From Planctomycetota bacterium (GTDB lineage Bacteria; Planctomycetota; Planctomycetia; Pirellulales; UBA7805): a DNA stretch of 47,654 nt. A program made the position numbers and the translations under genes. The notes under the pieces were generated by a model that worked only from the letters and a program-made list of their open reading frames with translations, had not been told where the DNA came from and searched no databases. This document shows positions 27,513 to 36,882 of the stretch, piece after piece (within the stretch, counting starts at the first letter, position 1; each line of letters begins with the position of its first letter). The DNA is taken from the NCBI GenBank assembly GCA_021413705.1, contig JAIOPX010000321.1, positions 1 to 47,654 of the forward strand, read 5' to 3'.

Positions 27513-28229
27513 ATGTCCAATCGTTTCTTCTGCGATCGCATCTCCGAAACCGCTGGCGCCATTCTTGACGGCTCCGAGGCGCATCATCTGGCGCATGTGA
27601 TGCGCGCCGCGGTCGGCGACTCGGTAGTGCTCTTCGACGGGAGCGGCCGGGAGTTTGTCGCCACGGTGCGTCAGGTGGGTAAATCGCGCGTCGAGTTGGA
27701 TGTTGCTGCCGGCGAGACCATCGATCGCGAGCTGCCATTTCCGCTCGTGCTGGGAGTTGCCCTGCCCAAGGGAGAGCGGCAGAAATGGCTCGTGGAAAAA
27801 GCAGTGGAGCTTGGCGTGACTCGGCTAGTGCCGCTGAAAACCCAACGTGGCGTGGCCGACCCTGGCTCGGCACTAACTCGCTTGCGTCGCGCCGTTATCG
27901 AGGCATCGAAACAGTGTGGCCGGAACCGCCTCATGGATATCTCGGAAGTCGCCAGCTTGGAATCATTTTTCGGGGAGACGCCCGCGGACGCTACTAAGCT
28001 GATTGGTCAGCCGGGGAGTGGAACAGCTTCGGCCCTCAGCTTGTTGGCAGCGGTGCAAGGCAAGGCAAACCCTCGCCTGTTCGCAATCGGCCCCGAAGGA
28101 GGATTCACCGAGGCAGAGTTTGCAGCAGCGATAAGCGCCGGCTGGCAGCCGATCAGTCTTGGTGCAAGCGTCTTGCGAGTAGAAACTGCGGCGTTGGCTC
28201 TGGCTGCAGTAGCGGGAGCAATACTCTAG
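27513..28229 (+). CDS. rsmE: 16S rRNA (uracil-1498-N3)-methyltransferase RsmE
   Basis: 238 residues, normal length. It methylates U1498 of 16S rRNA using S-adenosylmethionine. The N-terminal PUA-like part has NRFFCDRI and GSEAHHLAHVMRAAVGDSVV. The SPOUT knot has LPKGERQKWLVEKAVELGVT, EASKQCGRNRLMDI, FAIGPEGGFTEAEFAAA and the C-terminal ISLGASVLRVETAALA, which forms the cofactor-binding knot. No clear ribosome site. The stop codon TAG begins TAGCCCGACGCGCCAGCGAG, which looks like another repeat edge but has no second copy here. Confidence 0.95.
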   Translation: MSNRFFCDRISETAGAILDGSEAHHLAHVMRAAVGDSVVLFDGSGREFVATVRQVGKSRVELDVAAGETIDRELPFPLVLGVALPKGERQKWLVEKAVELGVTRLVPLKTQRGVADPGSALTRLRRAVIEASKQCGRNRLMDISEVASLESFFGETPADATKLIGQPGSGTASALSLLAAVQGKANPRLFAIGPEGGFTEAEFAAAISAGWQPISLGASVLRVETAALALAAVAGAIL

Positions 28230-28389
28230 CCCGACGCGCCAGCGAGGGAAGTATCAACAACCGCTTGCATAGTGTGCCAAGCCACGATTGTGTGCCACTG
28301 CTTGAAGGACGCCACATTCCACACCTCATCGAAGTTGCCGCTTCCATGCGTCCGCCAAGCAGTGCCTCCTGGCTCCTTCGCTTCGAATC

Positions 28390-28947
28390 TCATTCGCTGA
28401 TCTTCGCTGGTCCCTCGGGTTTCTTTTGCTCATCTTTTCCACCCTTCGGCACAATCCGCCCGAAGATTTGCCCACCGACGGCATTGCCTCCATCCTTGGC
28501 CCCATGACTCCAAGTGCCAGCATATCGGCCGCGGTAAAAAACAACCCGAGCGGTGAATGTTCCCAACGGACCGACAGCAAAGTCGGTCAGCGTGATCACC
28601 GGCGTATCTCCGGCCCATTGCACTTCGAGAACCAAGGGAAAAACGAGCACGACCTGTCCCACGGGGATGCCGGCTTTGATTCGCCAGTGGTTCGCATCGA
28701 GTTTGACCGCTTCTTCAATCGTATACCGATCGGGCGTAACCTTGCCCTGTTCCTTGTCGTCCCGCATGGAATAGCCAACCAGATCCGCACCCGAGAGCGA
28801 AGCGGCAAACGCCTTCTCCAACTCAGACATTTCGACCGGGGGCTTAGCCACTTTCGGCTCGTCCGCATGAACTGCGACGGCCGAGAGCATCAGCCCCAGT
28901 AAAACCAACCGGGTGCAGAACGGTCCACGTCCGCTGAACAATGGCAT
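28390..28947 (-). CDS. Secreted protein of unknown function
   Basis: 185 residues from ATG at 28947, with AAGGTG nine bases upstream. The signal peptide reads CTRLVLLGLMLSAVAVHA, with cleavage before DEPK. The mature part looks beta-rich: DRYTIEEAVKLDANHWRIKA, then GQVVLVFPLVLEVQWAGDTP and FTARVVFYRGRYAGTWSHGA. This ends in GGQIFGRIVPKGGKDEQKKP. The layout, a lipocalin-like run of strands ending in a ligand-pocket-like YAGTWS, recurs in planctomycete secreted proteins, but I have no family name. A longer frame to 29121 is an extension without a signal peptide. Confidence 0.7.
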   Translation of the reverse strand: MPLFSGRGPFCTRLVLLGLMLSAVAVHADEPKVAKPPVEMSELEKAFAASLSGADLVGYSMRDDKEQGKVTPDRYTIEEAVKLDANHWRIKAGIPVGQVVLVFPLVLEVQWAGDTPVITLTDFAVGPLGTFTARVVFYRGRYAGTWSHGAKDGGNAVGGQIFGRIVPKGGKDEQKKPEGPAKISE

Positions 28948-29147
28948 GTGTAGACACCTTAGAAAGGAAAACCGTGAGAGCCCGTGATTGTTTGGGTGGC
29001 CGGAACTGGAGCCGAGCCTCCTGCGAGGCGAAGTCCCGGTAATCTGCGGCTGTAACGCCACGCGGAACGCCTGAAAATCACGATCTCTGAGCGGCACGGT
29101 GCTAACCCTGGTCAAGCACACGCTTGGGCTCGTAATTGCCAGCCCGC

Positions 29148-29984
29148 TTACTTCGTCGCATCGGTGGGCTTGGAATCTTGGATGGCCGCCTTGGTATCGG
29201 CCCCTGTCGGTTGCACGATCGGCAATCCAGAATCTGTACCCCCATCAGATTTTTCCAAATCCTTCAGGCCAGGAATTTGCTTGAATAGATCTTCCCCTTC
29301 CTTGCCAAATTCAGCTTCCGGTGGTTTAGCCTTGATGGGTGGGGGAGCCGGCTGAAACTTCTGCAACCGCTCAAAGAGTTGGTCCGTTGTCGCGCGCTCC
29401 AACGCGGCGATCTGTTGCTCCGCGGCCGGCTTATAAATGCCTTCAACTTGCTGATAAGCCCGTTTGGCATCTTCCACCTGAAACATCCACTCATAGGCTG
29501 TCGCGAGATTCATCCGCAAGCGATTTTTCAGCAGAGGCTCCTTGGTGGAACCAATCGCGGAGTTGTAACTTGCCACAGCCTCTTTCAGACTTTGCAGCGC
29601 TTCCGAGCGATTCGTCCACATCAACATCTGCCCCCGATACAGATTCACGTCACCCAGGTTCGCTTCGGCGAACGTGGCCAGCGGCGTGCCGGAATATTCA
29701 TCCACGAGCTTGGCTAGATTCTTCGTGGCGTCTTGAAAACCGGGCGTGTCGTTGGCGCCTACTGCGCTCGTGGCCTCGCCGCCATATTTAGTCGCAGCGC
29801 CCCAACCTTCGAGCATCTGCGCTTCGGAGCGGCTATTGAAATAGGAGTAGCCCAAATAAGCCAGCACAATGGCAAGCGCCCCGGCCGCGACCCAGCCAAT
29901 ATACGGCTGAATCGCCTCCATTTTTCTTCCCAGCCAGTCGGCCAATACGTTGGTATGCAGTTCGTGGCGGCGTTGTGTCTTCAT
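29148..29984 (-). CDS. Membrane-anchored TPR-like protein (YfgM-like)
   Basis: 278 residues. After a basic N-terminus (MKTQRRHELHTNVLADWLGR) one membrane helix follows at about residues 29-50 (IGWVAAGALAIVLAYLGYSY). The soluble part has TPR-like helices: FAEANLGDVNLYRGQMLMW, ALQSLKEAVASYNSAIG and NRLRMNLATAYEWMFQVEDA. This matches YfgM/tol-pal-type proteins that sit at the Sec translocon or periplasmic chaperone network. A proline-rich, charged tail (PAPPPIKAKPPEAEFG) follows. The start ATG is 29984. Divergent from the helicase gene. Function is inferred from layout only. Confidence 0.75.
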   Translation of the reverse strand: MKTQRRHELHTNVLADWLGRKMEAIQPYIGWVAAGALAIVLAYLGYSYFNSRSEAQMLEGWGAATKYGGEATSAVGANDTPGFQDATKNLAKLVDEYSGTPLATFAEANLGDVNLYRGQMLMWTNRSEALQSLKEAVASYNSAIGSTKEPLLKNRLRMNLATAYEWMFQVEDAKRAYQQVEGIYKPAAEQQIAALERATTDQLFERLQKFQPAPPPIKAKPPEAEFGKEGEDLFKQIPGLKDLEKSDGGTDSGLPIVQPTGADTKAAIQDSKPTDATK

Positions 29985-30140
29985 GGAGCGTAAATATAAG
30001 GGGGATTTGAACCTTGGACAAGAGCGGACTGCGGTGCATAGCTGCTGCGCCCGCTTGGCCCCCTTGGCTCATGCGGCGTGCAACCGATAGGATCGCCTGA
30101 GCACTTACGCATGCGTCCCAACACGGCGGTTGATTGATCG

Positions 30141-32492
30141 ATGTCCACGGCAAAAGCTCCTAACAATCCACGAAAACAGGCGGAAGCAAGCCGCTCCCCG
30201 CAGCGCAAACACGGTTCTGCCTCTTCCACAGCCTCTCACACGGCCTCCTCCAAAGCCAAACAGCCATCCGCCGAACAACAGCTCAATACGCCCCAGCGAG
30301 AAGCCGTGGCCACTCTATCGGGTCCGCTGCTGGTGCTGGCCGGCGCAGGCACGGGCAAGACCCGCGTGGTCACCTGCCGCATCGCCGACTTGATCCGCCG
30401 CCGCACGCGACCAGAGCGGATCCTGGCCGTCACCTTCACCAACAAAGCCGCTGGCGAAATGCAGCAGCGAGCCCAGGCGCTTCTCGGCCGCCAAATCAAA
30501 ACGAAACCGGAAATCTCCACATTTCATTCCCTCTGCGTTCGCGTGCTGCGCCGCCATATCCGCCGCCTGGGTTATCCCGAGCATTTCGGCATCTGCGACC
30601 GGGGGGATCAGGAAGCGATCGCCCGCACGGCCCTGCGAGAAATGAAAGTTCCCAACGAATCGCTCCGCCCTGGCGACTTGATCTATCTCGTCGGCCAGTG
30701 GAAAAGCCGCGGGCTGAAGCCGGAGGCCGCCGAGAGCGCGGCCACGACCGATCGCGAAGCGTTGGCCGCCGCCGGCTACCGCCGCTATCAGAAGGCGCTG
30801 CGGGCCGCCGGCTCCGTCGATTTCGACGACCTGCTGTTGCTGGTCCAGGACTTGTTTGAAAGTCATGAAGATGTGAGGCACGAAGAAGCCAAGCGGTTCG
30901 ACCATCTGCTGATCGACGAATATCAAGACACCAGCGGAAGCCAATATCGCATCGTCAGAGCCTTGGCCGACGGGCACCGCAATTTGTGCGTCGTGGGTGA
31001 CGACGATCAGTCTATTTACGGCTTTCGCGGAGCCGAGGTCGAGCATATTCTTCGCTTCAAGACCGACTGGCCCGATGCGAAAGTTGTGCGGTTGGAAGAC
31101 AATTATCGCTCTCGCCCCGAAATCCTGGCGATGGCCAACACGCTGATCGCCAATAACAAGAACCGCCACGACAAAGTGCTGCGGGCGTCGCGCGCCCCGG
31201 GTGAACGGCCCCGCATCTTGCAGTTTCAGGACGAAGCCATCGAGGCCGAGGAAGTGGTCGCCGAAATCCGCGGCCTGCTCGGCGACGGAGGAACGATCGC
31301 CGCCCGGGACATCGCCATCCTGTTTCGCACCAACGAGCAGCCGCGCACCTTCGAGATGGAACTGCGCCGAGCGCAAGTACCGTATGTCCTGGTCGGCGGC
31401 AAGTCGTTCTACGATCGCAAAGAAATTCGCGATGTGCTGGCCTATCTCAAAGTGCTGGCCCAGCCGAGCGATGAAGTCTCGCTCTTGCGGATTATTAACA
31501 CGCCGCCGCGCGGCATCAGTCAGGGCGCCGTCACCGCCTTAACTGCCGAAGCCACAAAACGCGGCTGTCCCCTGTGGAATGTGCTACCTGATGCCGCCAA
31601 CATCGAAGGCGTTTCGCCTGCGGCAGCGGAAGCCGTGGACCGGTTCTGCAAGTTGATCGAGACATACCGCGCCCGGGCGGCCAACCCAAGTGCTAGGATG
31701 CCCGAACCCGTCCCCGGGGTGCCTGGTGCAAACGATCGGGTGCCTGGGGCAAGTGGAGCGCCGCCCCAGCCAGATGACGTCCTAGATCCCGCCCCACCCC
31801 AACAAAGCGATCCCGACCTCCCCGACGAGGACACTCCCCCCACCACCGCCACGCCTCTGGCCCGCATGGTGATCGACCTGCTCCACGCCATCCACTACCG
31901 CAGCGAGCTGGTCCGAACCTACAAGGAACAGCAAGATCAAGACGCCCGCTGGAGAAGCGTCGAAGAAGTGGTCAGCGCCGTAGGGAGCTACGAACGCCGC
32001 GCCAAGCGCAAGCCAGGGTTGGCCGGCTTCCTCGAAGAGATAGCCCTCTCCGCGCGGGACGAAGAACCGGACAAAGACGCGAATCTTAAACGCAACGCCG
32101 TGGCCCTGATGACGCTCCACAGCGCCAAAGGCTTGGAGTTTCCCCACGTCTATCTCGTGGGAATGGAGGAAGGATTGCTGCCGCACCATCGATCACTTGA
32201 AGATGAAGGCAACGCGATCGACGAAGAGCGACGGCTCTGCTACGTGGGTGTGACGCGGGCTCAGGAACGGCTGACGCTGACCATGGCCCTCTCCCGCCAG
32301 AAATGGGGCAAATCGCGGCAGTCCATGCCCAGCCGGTTTCTCTATGAATTGACCGGGCAGGCCCATCACCCCAATGCCGAGGCCGTGCGCTCAGGCGAAC
32401 CCCGCGCAACTAAGAAGACGAAACCGCCGGCCAAGCCCAAGCGAACTCGCTCGAAGTCCAAAAAGCCGCCGGTCAAAGCGGCGAAAAAGTAG
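30141..32492 (+). CDS. uvrD: UvrD/PcrA-type superfamily 1 DNA helicase
   Basis: 783 residues, 3'-5' helicase of repair and replication. A 40-residue Ser/Ala-rich N-terminal extension precedes LNTPQREAVATLSGPLLVLA. Motifs are in order: GAGTGKTR (I), VTFTNKAAGEM (Ia), STFHSLCVRVLRRHI, LLIDEYQDTSGSQY (II), GDDDQSIYGFRGA (III), LEDNYRSRPEIL (IV), TLHSAKGLEFPHVYLVG (V) and YVGVTRAQERL (VI). Residues about 513-573 are a Pro/Ala/Asp-rich insert (EPVPGVPGANDRVPGASGAP) in the 2B domain. The basic tail (KRTRSKSKKPPVKAAKK) follows. The stop codon lies in a GTAG repeat. The start ATG has no clear ribosome site. Confidence 0.95.
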   Translation: MSTAKAPNNPRKQAEASRSPQRKHGSASSTASHTASSKAKQPSAEQQLNTPQREAVATLSGPLLVLAGAGTGKTRVVTCRIADLIRRRTRPERILAVTFTNKAAGEMQQRAQALLGRQIKTKPEISTFHSLCVRVLRRHIRRLGYPEHFGICDRGDQEAIARTALREMKVPNESLRPGDLIYLVGQWKSRGLKPEAAESAATTDREALAAAGYRRYQKALRAAGSVDFDDLLLLVQDLFESHEDVRHEEAKRFDHLLIDEYQDTSGSQYRIVRALADGHRNLCVVGDDDQSIYGFRGAEVEHILRFKTDWPDAKVVRLEDNYRSRPEILAMANTLIANNKNRHDKVLRASRAPGERPRILQFQDEAIEAEEVVAEIRGLLGDGGTIAARDIAILFRTNEQPRTFEMELRRAQVPYVLVGGKSFYDRKEIRDVLAYLKVLAQPSDEVSLLRIINTPPRGISQGAVTALTAEATKRGCPLWNVLPDAANIEGVSPAAAEAVDRFCKLIETYRARAANPSARMPEPVPGVPGANDRVPGASGAPPQPDDVLDPAPPQQSDPDLPDEDTPPTTATPLARMVIDLLHAIHYRSELVRTYKEQQDQDARWRSVEEVVSAVGSYERRAKRKPGLAGFLEEIALSARDEEPDKDANLKRNAVALMTLHSAKGLEFPHVYLVGMEEGLLPHHRSLEDEGNAIDEERRLCYVGVTRAQERLTLTMALSRQKWGKSRQSMPSRFLYELTGQAHHPNAEAVRSGEPRATKKTKPPAKPKRTRSKSKKPPVKAAKK
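31716..31772. repeat. GGTGCCTGG direct repeats inside the helicase gene
   Basis: GGTGCCTGGTGCAA and GGTGCCTGGGGCAA lie 21 bases apart and code for GVPGA...RVPGA. The second is followed by GCCCCAGC, which pairs with GCCTGGGGC. They mark the low-complexity 2B-domain insert and look like a repeat that moved into the gene. Confidence 0.5.
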
Positions 32493-32511
32493 CAGGCACT
32501 CTCCGAGTGCC
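32489..32511. repeat. GTAGCAGGCACTC hairpin at the helicase stop codon (family F)
   Basis: GTAG followed by CAGGCACTC-TCC-GAGTGCC, a seven-pair stem. The TAG is the helicase stop codon. The hairpin could act as a 3' end. No second arm is seen nearby. Confidence 0.65.
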
Positions 32512-32571
32512 GTCCGCTGGTTTTGTTACGGCACACAGAGAGGCAGTCATTTTTTGACCGGGCAGAGACCG

Positions 32572-32599
32572 AACCGGACGCTAGCGCGTGGCGGCTGAT
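32572..32599. repeat. REP-like family C, lone right arm
   Basis: AACCGGACGCTAGCGCG then TGGCGGCTGAT, identical in its core to the right arms at 13201-13227 and 47250-47278. No left arm lies upstream, so this copy is incomplete. It is in the 227-base gap between the helicase and the secreted barrel protein. Confidence 0.8.
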
Positions 32600-32719
32600 C
32601 GGCACGGTGCCGCGACTGCCTGCCTTCACACGGTGCATTCCCCAATGTCAATCGGCCAATTATGCTGTGGGACTGACCTTCCTGCCGGCCGTGCATGTCT
32701 CACCGAGGCGCTACTCCCC

Positions 32720-33922
32720 ATGAAACCAATCGCCCTACTCTCCTGGCTCTCTTTGATGATTTGCTGCTCAATCTTCAGCTCGGCCTGGGCCGATCCGCCT
32801 GCCGGCAAGGAGCAACGGCGGCCGACCGAGTTCGCCCGCATTTTCAACCTGGGCTACGTTCGCCCGGCCATGCCTGCCGACGCCGCCTCATTCGACAAGC
32901 TCATGAAGTTGGTCAAAGCGGCCAACTACAACGTGGTGCTATGTCCCTACTCCGACGAGCGGGCCGAGATCTGCCGCAAGCATGGCTTGAAGATCTTTGT
33001 CGATATGTTGGTGGCGGAGAATCACATCTTTCAAAATCCGGAGGGAGCCAAGGCCCTCTGCCAGAAGCTGCGGACGAGCAACGATATTTACGGCTACCTC
33101 CTCTGGACGGACAACATCGCCACCCGGGCAGCCGGCCGCAATCGAGACATCGCCAATGTCCACACATGGGACGATCGCCACACGGCCTACGTGGGTACCT
33201 ATCGCGACTATGGCCTGGGCCAACTCGAAAATGCGGACGCGGTAGGTTACTACGATTTCCACTGGCAGCGGGGCGGGCAGTTCAAACATCTCAATGCAGC
33301 CATGGCGGCCGCCACGAAGAATGACTGCGTCTTTCTTTCCTATCTGGCCGGCAACGTCTCGGACCCGGGCGAGGGGAACCGCAACTTTGTGCGTTACACC
33401 ATCAACACAGCCATCGCCGCCGGGCTGCGGGGATACCTGTTTCACAACACGGGAACGTACATCGACCTCAAGGAACTGAAATGGCTGCCGCTAGGGGAGG
33501 ATGTCGCCGCGATCAACGCCCAAGTTGCCCCGCTAGGCCCGGAACTGATGAAGATCGGCCGCCCTGTGGCCCTCTACGCCACACCCACCGCCCGCGACCC
33601 TGGCAACAAGGCCAAGCCGCTGGGTATCCCTGAACATCTCACGGCCATTCCTAAGGACAACTGGCTCCAAGTGGACCAAGGAGAAGCCTTGTTGGGATTC
33701 TACAAAGACAAGGCCGGCGCCGACGTGGTCTACATTGCCAATCTCAACGCCCAGGCGTGGCAGGGTATGATCCTCAGCCTCGCCGGCGACGCCAAGAAGG
33801 CAAAAGCCTGGCAATTCGACCGCCCAACCGCAAAGTGGGTCGCCTTCGAGCCGGGGGAGAGTTTCTCGTTTCCGCTTTCGCCGGGAGATGCGGAGATGTT
33901 CAAGTTTGAGCGGGGGAAGTAG
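32720..33922 (+). CDS. Secreted TIM-barrel-like protein, possible glycosidase
   Basis: 400 residues. ATG at 32720 opens a signal peptide (MKPIALLSWLSLMICCSIFS) with cleavage near SAWA-DPP; the frame reaching 32588 crosses a repeat and is rejected. The mature protein alternates strands and helices like a barrel: NYNVVLCPYSDERAEICRKH, LKIFVDMLVAE, DIYGYLLWTDNIATRAA and ADAVGYYDFHWQRGG. It ends in a beta-sandwich-like segment (AGADVVYIANLNAQAWQG; KWVAFEPGESFSFPL). Such an order is seen in secreted glycoside hydrolases with a GH-like C-terminal sheet. Catalytic acids cannot be assigned, so enzyme activity is a guess. Confidence 0.7.
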   Translation: MKPIALLSWLSLMICCSIFSSAWADPPAGKEQRRPTEFARIFNLGYVRPAMPADAASFDKLMKLVKAANYNVVLCPYSDERAEICRKHGLKIFVDMLVAENHIFQNPEGAKALCQKLRTSNDIYGYLLWTDNIATRAAGRNRDIANVHTWDDRHTAYVGTYRDYGLGQLENADAVGYYDFHWQRGGQFKHLNAAMAAATKNDCVFLSYLAGNVSDPGEGNRNFVRYTINTAIAAGLRGYLFHNTGTYIDLKELKWLPLGEDVAAINAQVAPLGPELMKIGRPVALYATPTARDPGNKAKPLGIPEHLTAIPKDNWLQVDQGEALLGFYKDKAGADVVYIANLNAQAWQGMILSLAGDAKKAKAWQFDRPTAKWVAFEPGESFSFPLSPGDAEMFKFERGK

Positions 33923-34131
33923 GACTGATAGCCGAGCCAACCGGACGCGGATAGTACAATTTAACGAACAGACTTGGGCACGGCCAATCGTTCTTCTAAG
34001 CAGCCATTGAGTCTCGGCAAAACTATCGTTTGTTAGCAAGTCCCAACCAATGTTTGAGTTGATGACGCAGACGAAAGGTAAACAGCGGCTGGAAACAACT
34101 GAACGCCTTGTTCGGCGGCTACTGCATCCAA

Positions 34132-34638
34132 TCACTTGATGCCGCGAAAGGCATCACGGTTCTTCCGGACATATTCAACTCGTAGTTCGTCGATCCACCA
34201 CTCGTCCTCGGGAATACGACTGTCAAAAGAAGCCATTGTGCTTTCACTGAAATGCTCAAAGACCTGCTCGATAGTCGATCCTTCAAGCAGCCCTTTGCAC
34301 TTCAAAGTGTCACGCTCCTTACCCAACATAGCCAGTGCTTCGCGGATAAGCGCAACGGCCTTGGGCTTACCAAGAGCAGCATAACCGGTCGCCGCTAACT
34401 CAAACCATTCTGGAATGTTGTAAGCTGCTTGAGCAAATCCTCCGTTTCCAACCTCCCATTCGAGCCATCTCGATGCAAGATAGACTGCGACTGGTTGCGG
34501 GTAATTCTCAAGTTCGGATGGATGGGTGATGCTGCCGCTGAGTATGAGCCACAGTTCATCATCGAAAACACTCCACTCAAGCGGTGAAGCTTCGTCTTGG
34601 TCAAGTAGGGCATCAACAGTCGTGAAATAGCGTTTCAT
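34132..34638 (-). CDS. DUF4375 (DMP19-like) family protein
   Basis: 168 residues, acidic, cytoplasmic. The core YLASRWLEWEVGNGGFAQAA then YNIPEWFELAATGYAALG matches the NGGF-x-Q-x-x-YN pattern of the DMP19/DUF4375 family. KGLLEGSTIEQVFEHF and the C-terminal WWIDELRVEYVRKNRDAF also fit. Members often occur near toxin-immunity or SUKH-like genes, but their function is not known. It starts 18 bases after the stop of the next gene, so they form a two-gene unit. GC is visibly lower than in the housekeeping genes. Confidence 0.75.
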   Translation of the reverse strand: MKRYFTTVDALLDQDEASPLEWSVFDDELWLILSGSITHPSELENYPQPVAVYLASRWLEWEVGNGGFAQAAYNIPEWFELAATGYAALGKPKAVALIREALAMLGKERDTLKCKGLLEGSTIEQVFEHFSESTMASFDSRIPEDEWWIDELRVEYVRKNRDAFRGIK

Positions 34639-34656
34639 GTCATGCCGCTGAGCAGT

Positions 34657-35112
34657 TTATCGATCCGGCTTCAACTCGGCCTCAATGAGACTTTCTACAA
34701 TCAATTCTGAAAACGACTGAATGTCCTCGTCAGTCGAATCGAAGAATTGTGTAAAACGTGCGACGTTGTCATTGAGTATCACGCGGAGTTGGTGCGCCCA
34801 GGATTCGGTGTTGCTGAAGTGTGTGGCACTAGCGAACTGATATAGAATATCGAGTATCTCTACTTGTAGTGGCGCAGGGGCGGTCGCCAGACGTTCGATC
34901 AAGAACGGCGCCGTTGGGACTGAATTGGAACCAACATTCCCTTGATGCGACACCACATTCCAAAGGCGACTTGCGGCCTGAAGTGCAACTGCGTTGGAAT
35001 TGCTGTTGAGGTCAATCAAGAGCGATGGAATTTCCTTGGAATCGAATCCACATGGGTGCGTAAACTCGTGCCATTGGATTGAAGCGAGGCGATCCTTGAG
35101 ATCAGAAGACAT
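34657..35112 (-). CDS. HEAT-like small cytoplasmic protein
   Basis: 151 residues, acidic, no signal or membrane segment. It is mostly helical with HEAT-like units: AVALQAASRLWNVVSHQGNV, then TAPFLIERLATAPAPLQVEI, followed by LDILYQFASATHF. Similar short HEAT proteins are found among immunity proteins of polymorphic toxins, which is a loose comparison only. It lies immediately upstream of the DUF4375-like gene on the same strand. Lower GC than neighbours. No specific family recognised. Confidence 0.65.
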   Translation of the reverse strand: MSSDLKDRLASIQWHEFTHPCGFDSKEIPSLLIDLNSNSNAVALQAASRLWNVVSHQGNVGSNSVPTAPFLIERLATAPAPLQVEILDILYQFASATHFSNTESWAHQLRVILNDNVARFTQFFDSTDEDIQSFSELIVESLIEAELKPDR

Positions 35113-35562
35113 TCGGATTTACCACTTAACAGGTGTTCGATCACAAACTGCGGTAAAAGAATTGCTGTACTTTCAAAGTCGGGCAAGGATACTTTGCCAG
35201 GGTACTTACGGCCTAAACTCTATCAGCCCCTGATCGACGGTCAAGCTCAGTGATTCAGAAAAGGTTCATTTCCAGGGATGCCGACCGCAAGCCCATAGCC
35301 GGCCACAAGTTGAGGCCGGTCAATTCAATATACTCCAGTTGGAATTCAAAATCCCGGAAACCATGGACATCGATTTGGGTGAGGTGATCGAGGCTGGTGG
35401 GCTGCTCGATCTCAACTGGACAACACAAATGCAGAGGCTGACCAAGGGGAGCGTGCCTCGACTCCCCCTGATCAGCGTGAGACGCAACAAAGAGGCTCGC
35501 GGTCGTCGTGGGACTCGGGCTGCGTATTGTGATGTTTATTTCGGTGCCGGTTTCGCTGCCAC
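35113..35562. other. Intergenic stretch with no supported gene
   Basis: 450 bases. A rightward frame from 35339 (MEFKIPETMDIDLGEVIEAG) reads convincingly for about 30 residues and then becomes low quality and overlaps the next gene on the other strand. It could be the remnant of a decayed gene. I see no RNA gene, repeat pair or promoter that I would defend. Confidence 0.4.
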
Positions 35563-36882
35563 TTATTTGCTAAATGCTCCCGTGTGGATGCCGCCGCCGA
35601 AGGCGCCGCCGCCAAAACCTCCCTGGGCATCGGACTTGGCATTCTCACCGGCGGTGAATGTAATCACGCTCGGCGACTCGCGATGCACGGCTTTCAGATC
35701 GGCATTAACTTCAGACTTTGCCACGGGGCTCTTTTCCGCTTCTTTGAGAAACTTGACGCACGCTTCCGGCGGGCAGGCCACAATGGTCGCTTTGGAGTCC
35801 GCAGCGGTTGCGGCGTCCAAAGCGAAGCTCTTGAGCAACTTGTCGTAGAGCTTCGTGAACAATGGCGTGGACTCAAAAATATCCACGCTCTCCACCTTGC
35901 CGTTGATTGCCACCACGACACCGACCACCTGGGACCGCGCCAGCACCGGCTTGCCGCACTGCTCGATGTAGGGCTTCAATCGATCGGCCACGTCCTTCTG
36001 GGCGTAGTTGGCCGCGAAATTGCCGGAGCCGGTTTGGGCTCCCGATTTGGTGTTGTTCTCCGCCACTTTTTCCCAGACCTTGCCCTGGTCCTTGTCCCCT
36101 TGCACAGCGATGCGGGCCGACTTGTTCAACTGGCCGACGCTGCCGGCGAACTCCCCTTTTTTGGCTTTCTCGGAAATTGTTGCCCGTTCGGTGGCAGCGG
36201 ACTCCGCGGTTTGCGCCCTCGAAGACAACACATTCGATTCGAATACCAGATCATTCGTGGCCGCGGCATCGCGTCCGCTCCACCGTCCGTGCTCGACGCA
36301 GAACACCTCAATCGGCACCGGTTTCTTGCCCGGCTGGATCACCAGTTCCTGGCCGATCGTGCGATCCTGCTTTCCTCCGGAGATCACTTCGCCCGGCATG
36401 AGATAGAGCGGTTTGTCGGACGAATTGATCACCATGAGGCGATTGACTTCCGCCGATTCCGGCTGCGGTTGAGCTTGCTGCGCCGGCGCTTGCGGCTGGC
36501 GAGCTTGCTGCCGCCCCTGCTGCTGTTGAGCGGGTGCATGTCGGGCCGCCGGTGCTGCCGGAGCCGCTTCTGCGCCAACTTCCACGATCTTGACCTTTCC
36601 GCTGCGCAATCCCTCGTCGGGCGTGATGAACCGATCCGCGGTCTTGGGCACTTTCGACGAGACCGGGACGATGGTGAGGTTCTTGTAGACGATCGGCTCG
36701 CCGATGATCAGGTCTCCGTAGGGAGTGCCCGCGATTTCCTTCTTTTGAGCCGCAGGGTTTTCTGAACTGGGCGGCTCAGCGGCTACTGCCGTCATCGCCA
36801 CGGCGCATCCCAGCAATGATCCCATGCACACTCGGAGCCACTGTCGCTTGATCCACTGTCCCTTGATCCACTGTCGCTTCAT
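35563..36882 (-). CDS. Secreted ARPP-1-like protein
   Basis: 439 residues. The N-terminus carries three 15-base tandem units coding KRQWI-KGQWI-KRQWL before the signal core (MGSLLGCAVAMTAVAA). The mature part has IVYKNLTIVPV, RLMVINSSDKPLYLMPGEVI, GGKQDRTIGQELVIQPGKKP and EVFCVEHGRWSGRD. These match my memory of the ARPP-1 domain (ARG and rhodanese-phosphatase-associated). A Gln/Pro/Ala-rich linker (residues about 110-145) and a Gly/Phe-rich end (GGFGGGAFGGGIHTGAFSK) follow. AGGAG lies eight bases before ATG. GC is high, unlike the flanking small genes. Function unknown. Confidence 0.75.
   Translation of the reverse strand: MKRQWIKGQWIKRQWLRVCMGSLLGCAVAMTAVAAEPPSSENPAAQKKEIAGTPYGDLIIGEPIVYKNLTIVPVSSKVPKTADRFITPDEGLRSGKVKIVEVGAEAAPAAPAARHAPAQQQQGRQQARQPQAPAQQAQPQPESAEVNRLMVINSSDKPLYLMPGEVISGGKQDRTIGQELVIQPGKKPVPIEVFCVEHGRWSGRDAAATNDLVFESNVLSSRAQTAESAATERATISEKAKKGEFAGSVGQLNKSARIAVQGDKDQGKVWEKVAENNTKSGAQTGSGNFAANYAQKDVADRLKPYIEQCGKPVLARSQVVGVVVAINGKVESVDIFESTPLFTKLYDKLLKSFALDAATAADSKATIVACPPEACVKFLKEAEKSPVAKSEVNADLKAVHRESPSVITFTAGENAKSDAQGGFGGGAFGGGIHTGAFSK

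Noticed and set aside
35339-35848. Rightward frame beginning MEFKIPETMDID
   Set aside because: The first 30 residues look protein-like, but the rest is low quality and overlaps the well-supported ARPP-1-like gene. Kept only as a possible remnant.
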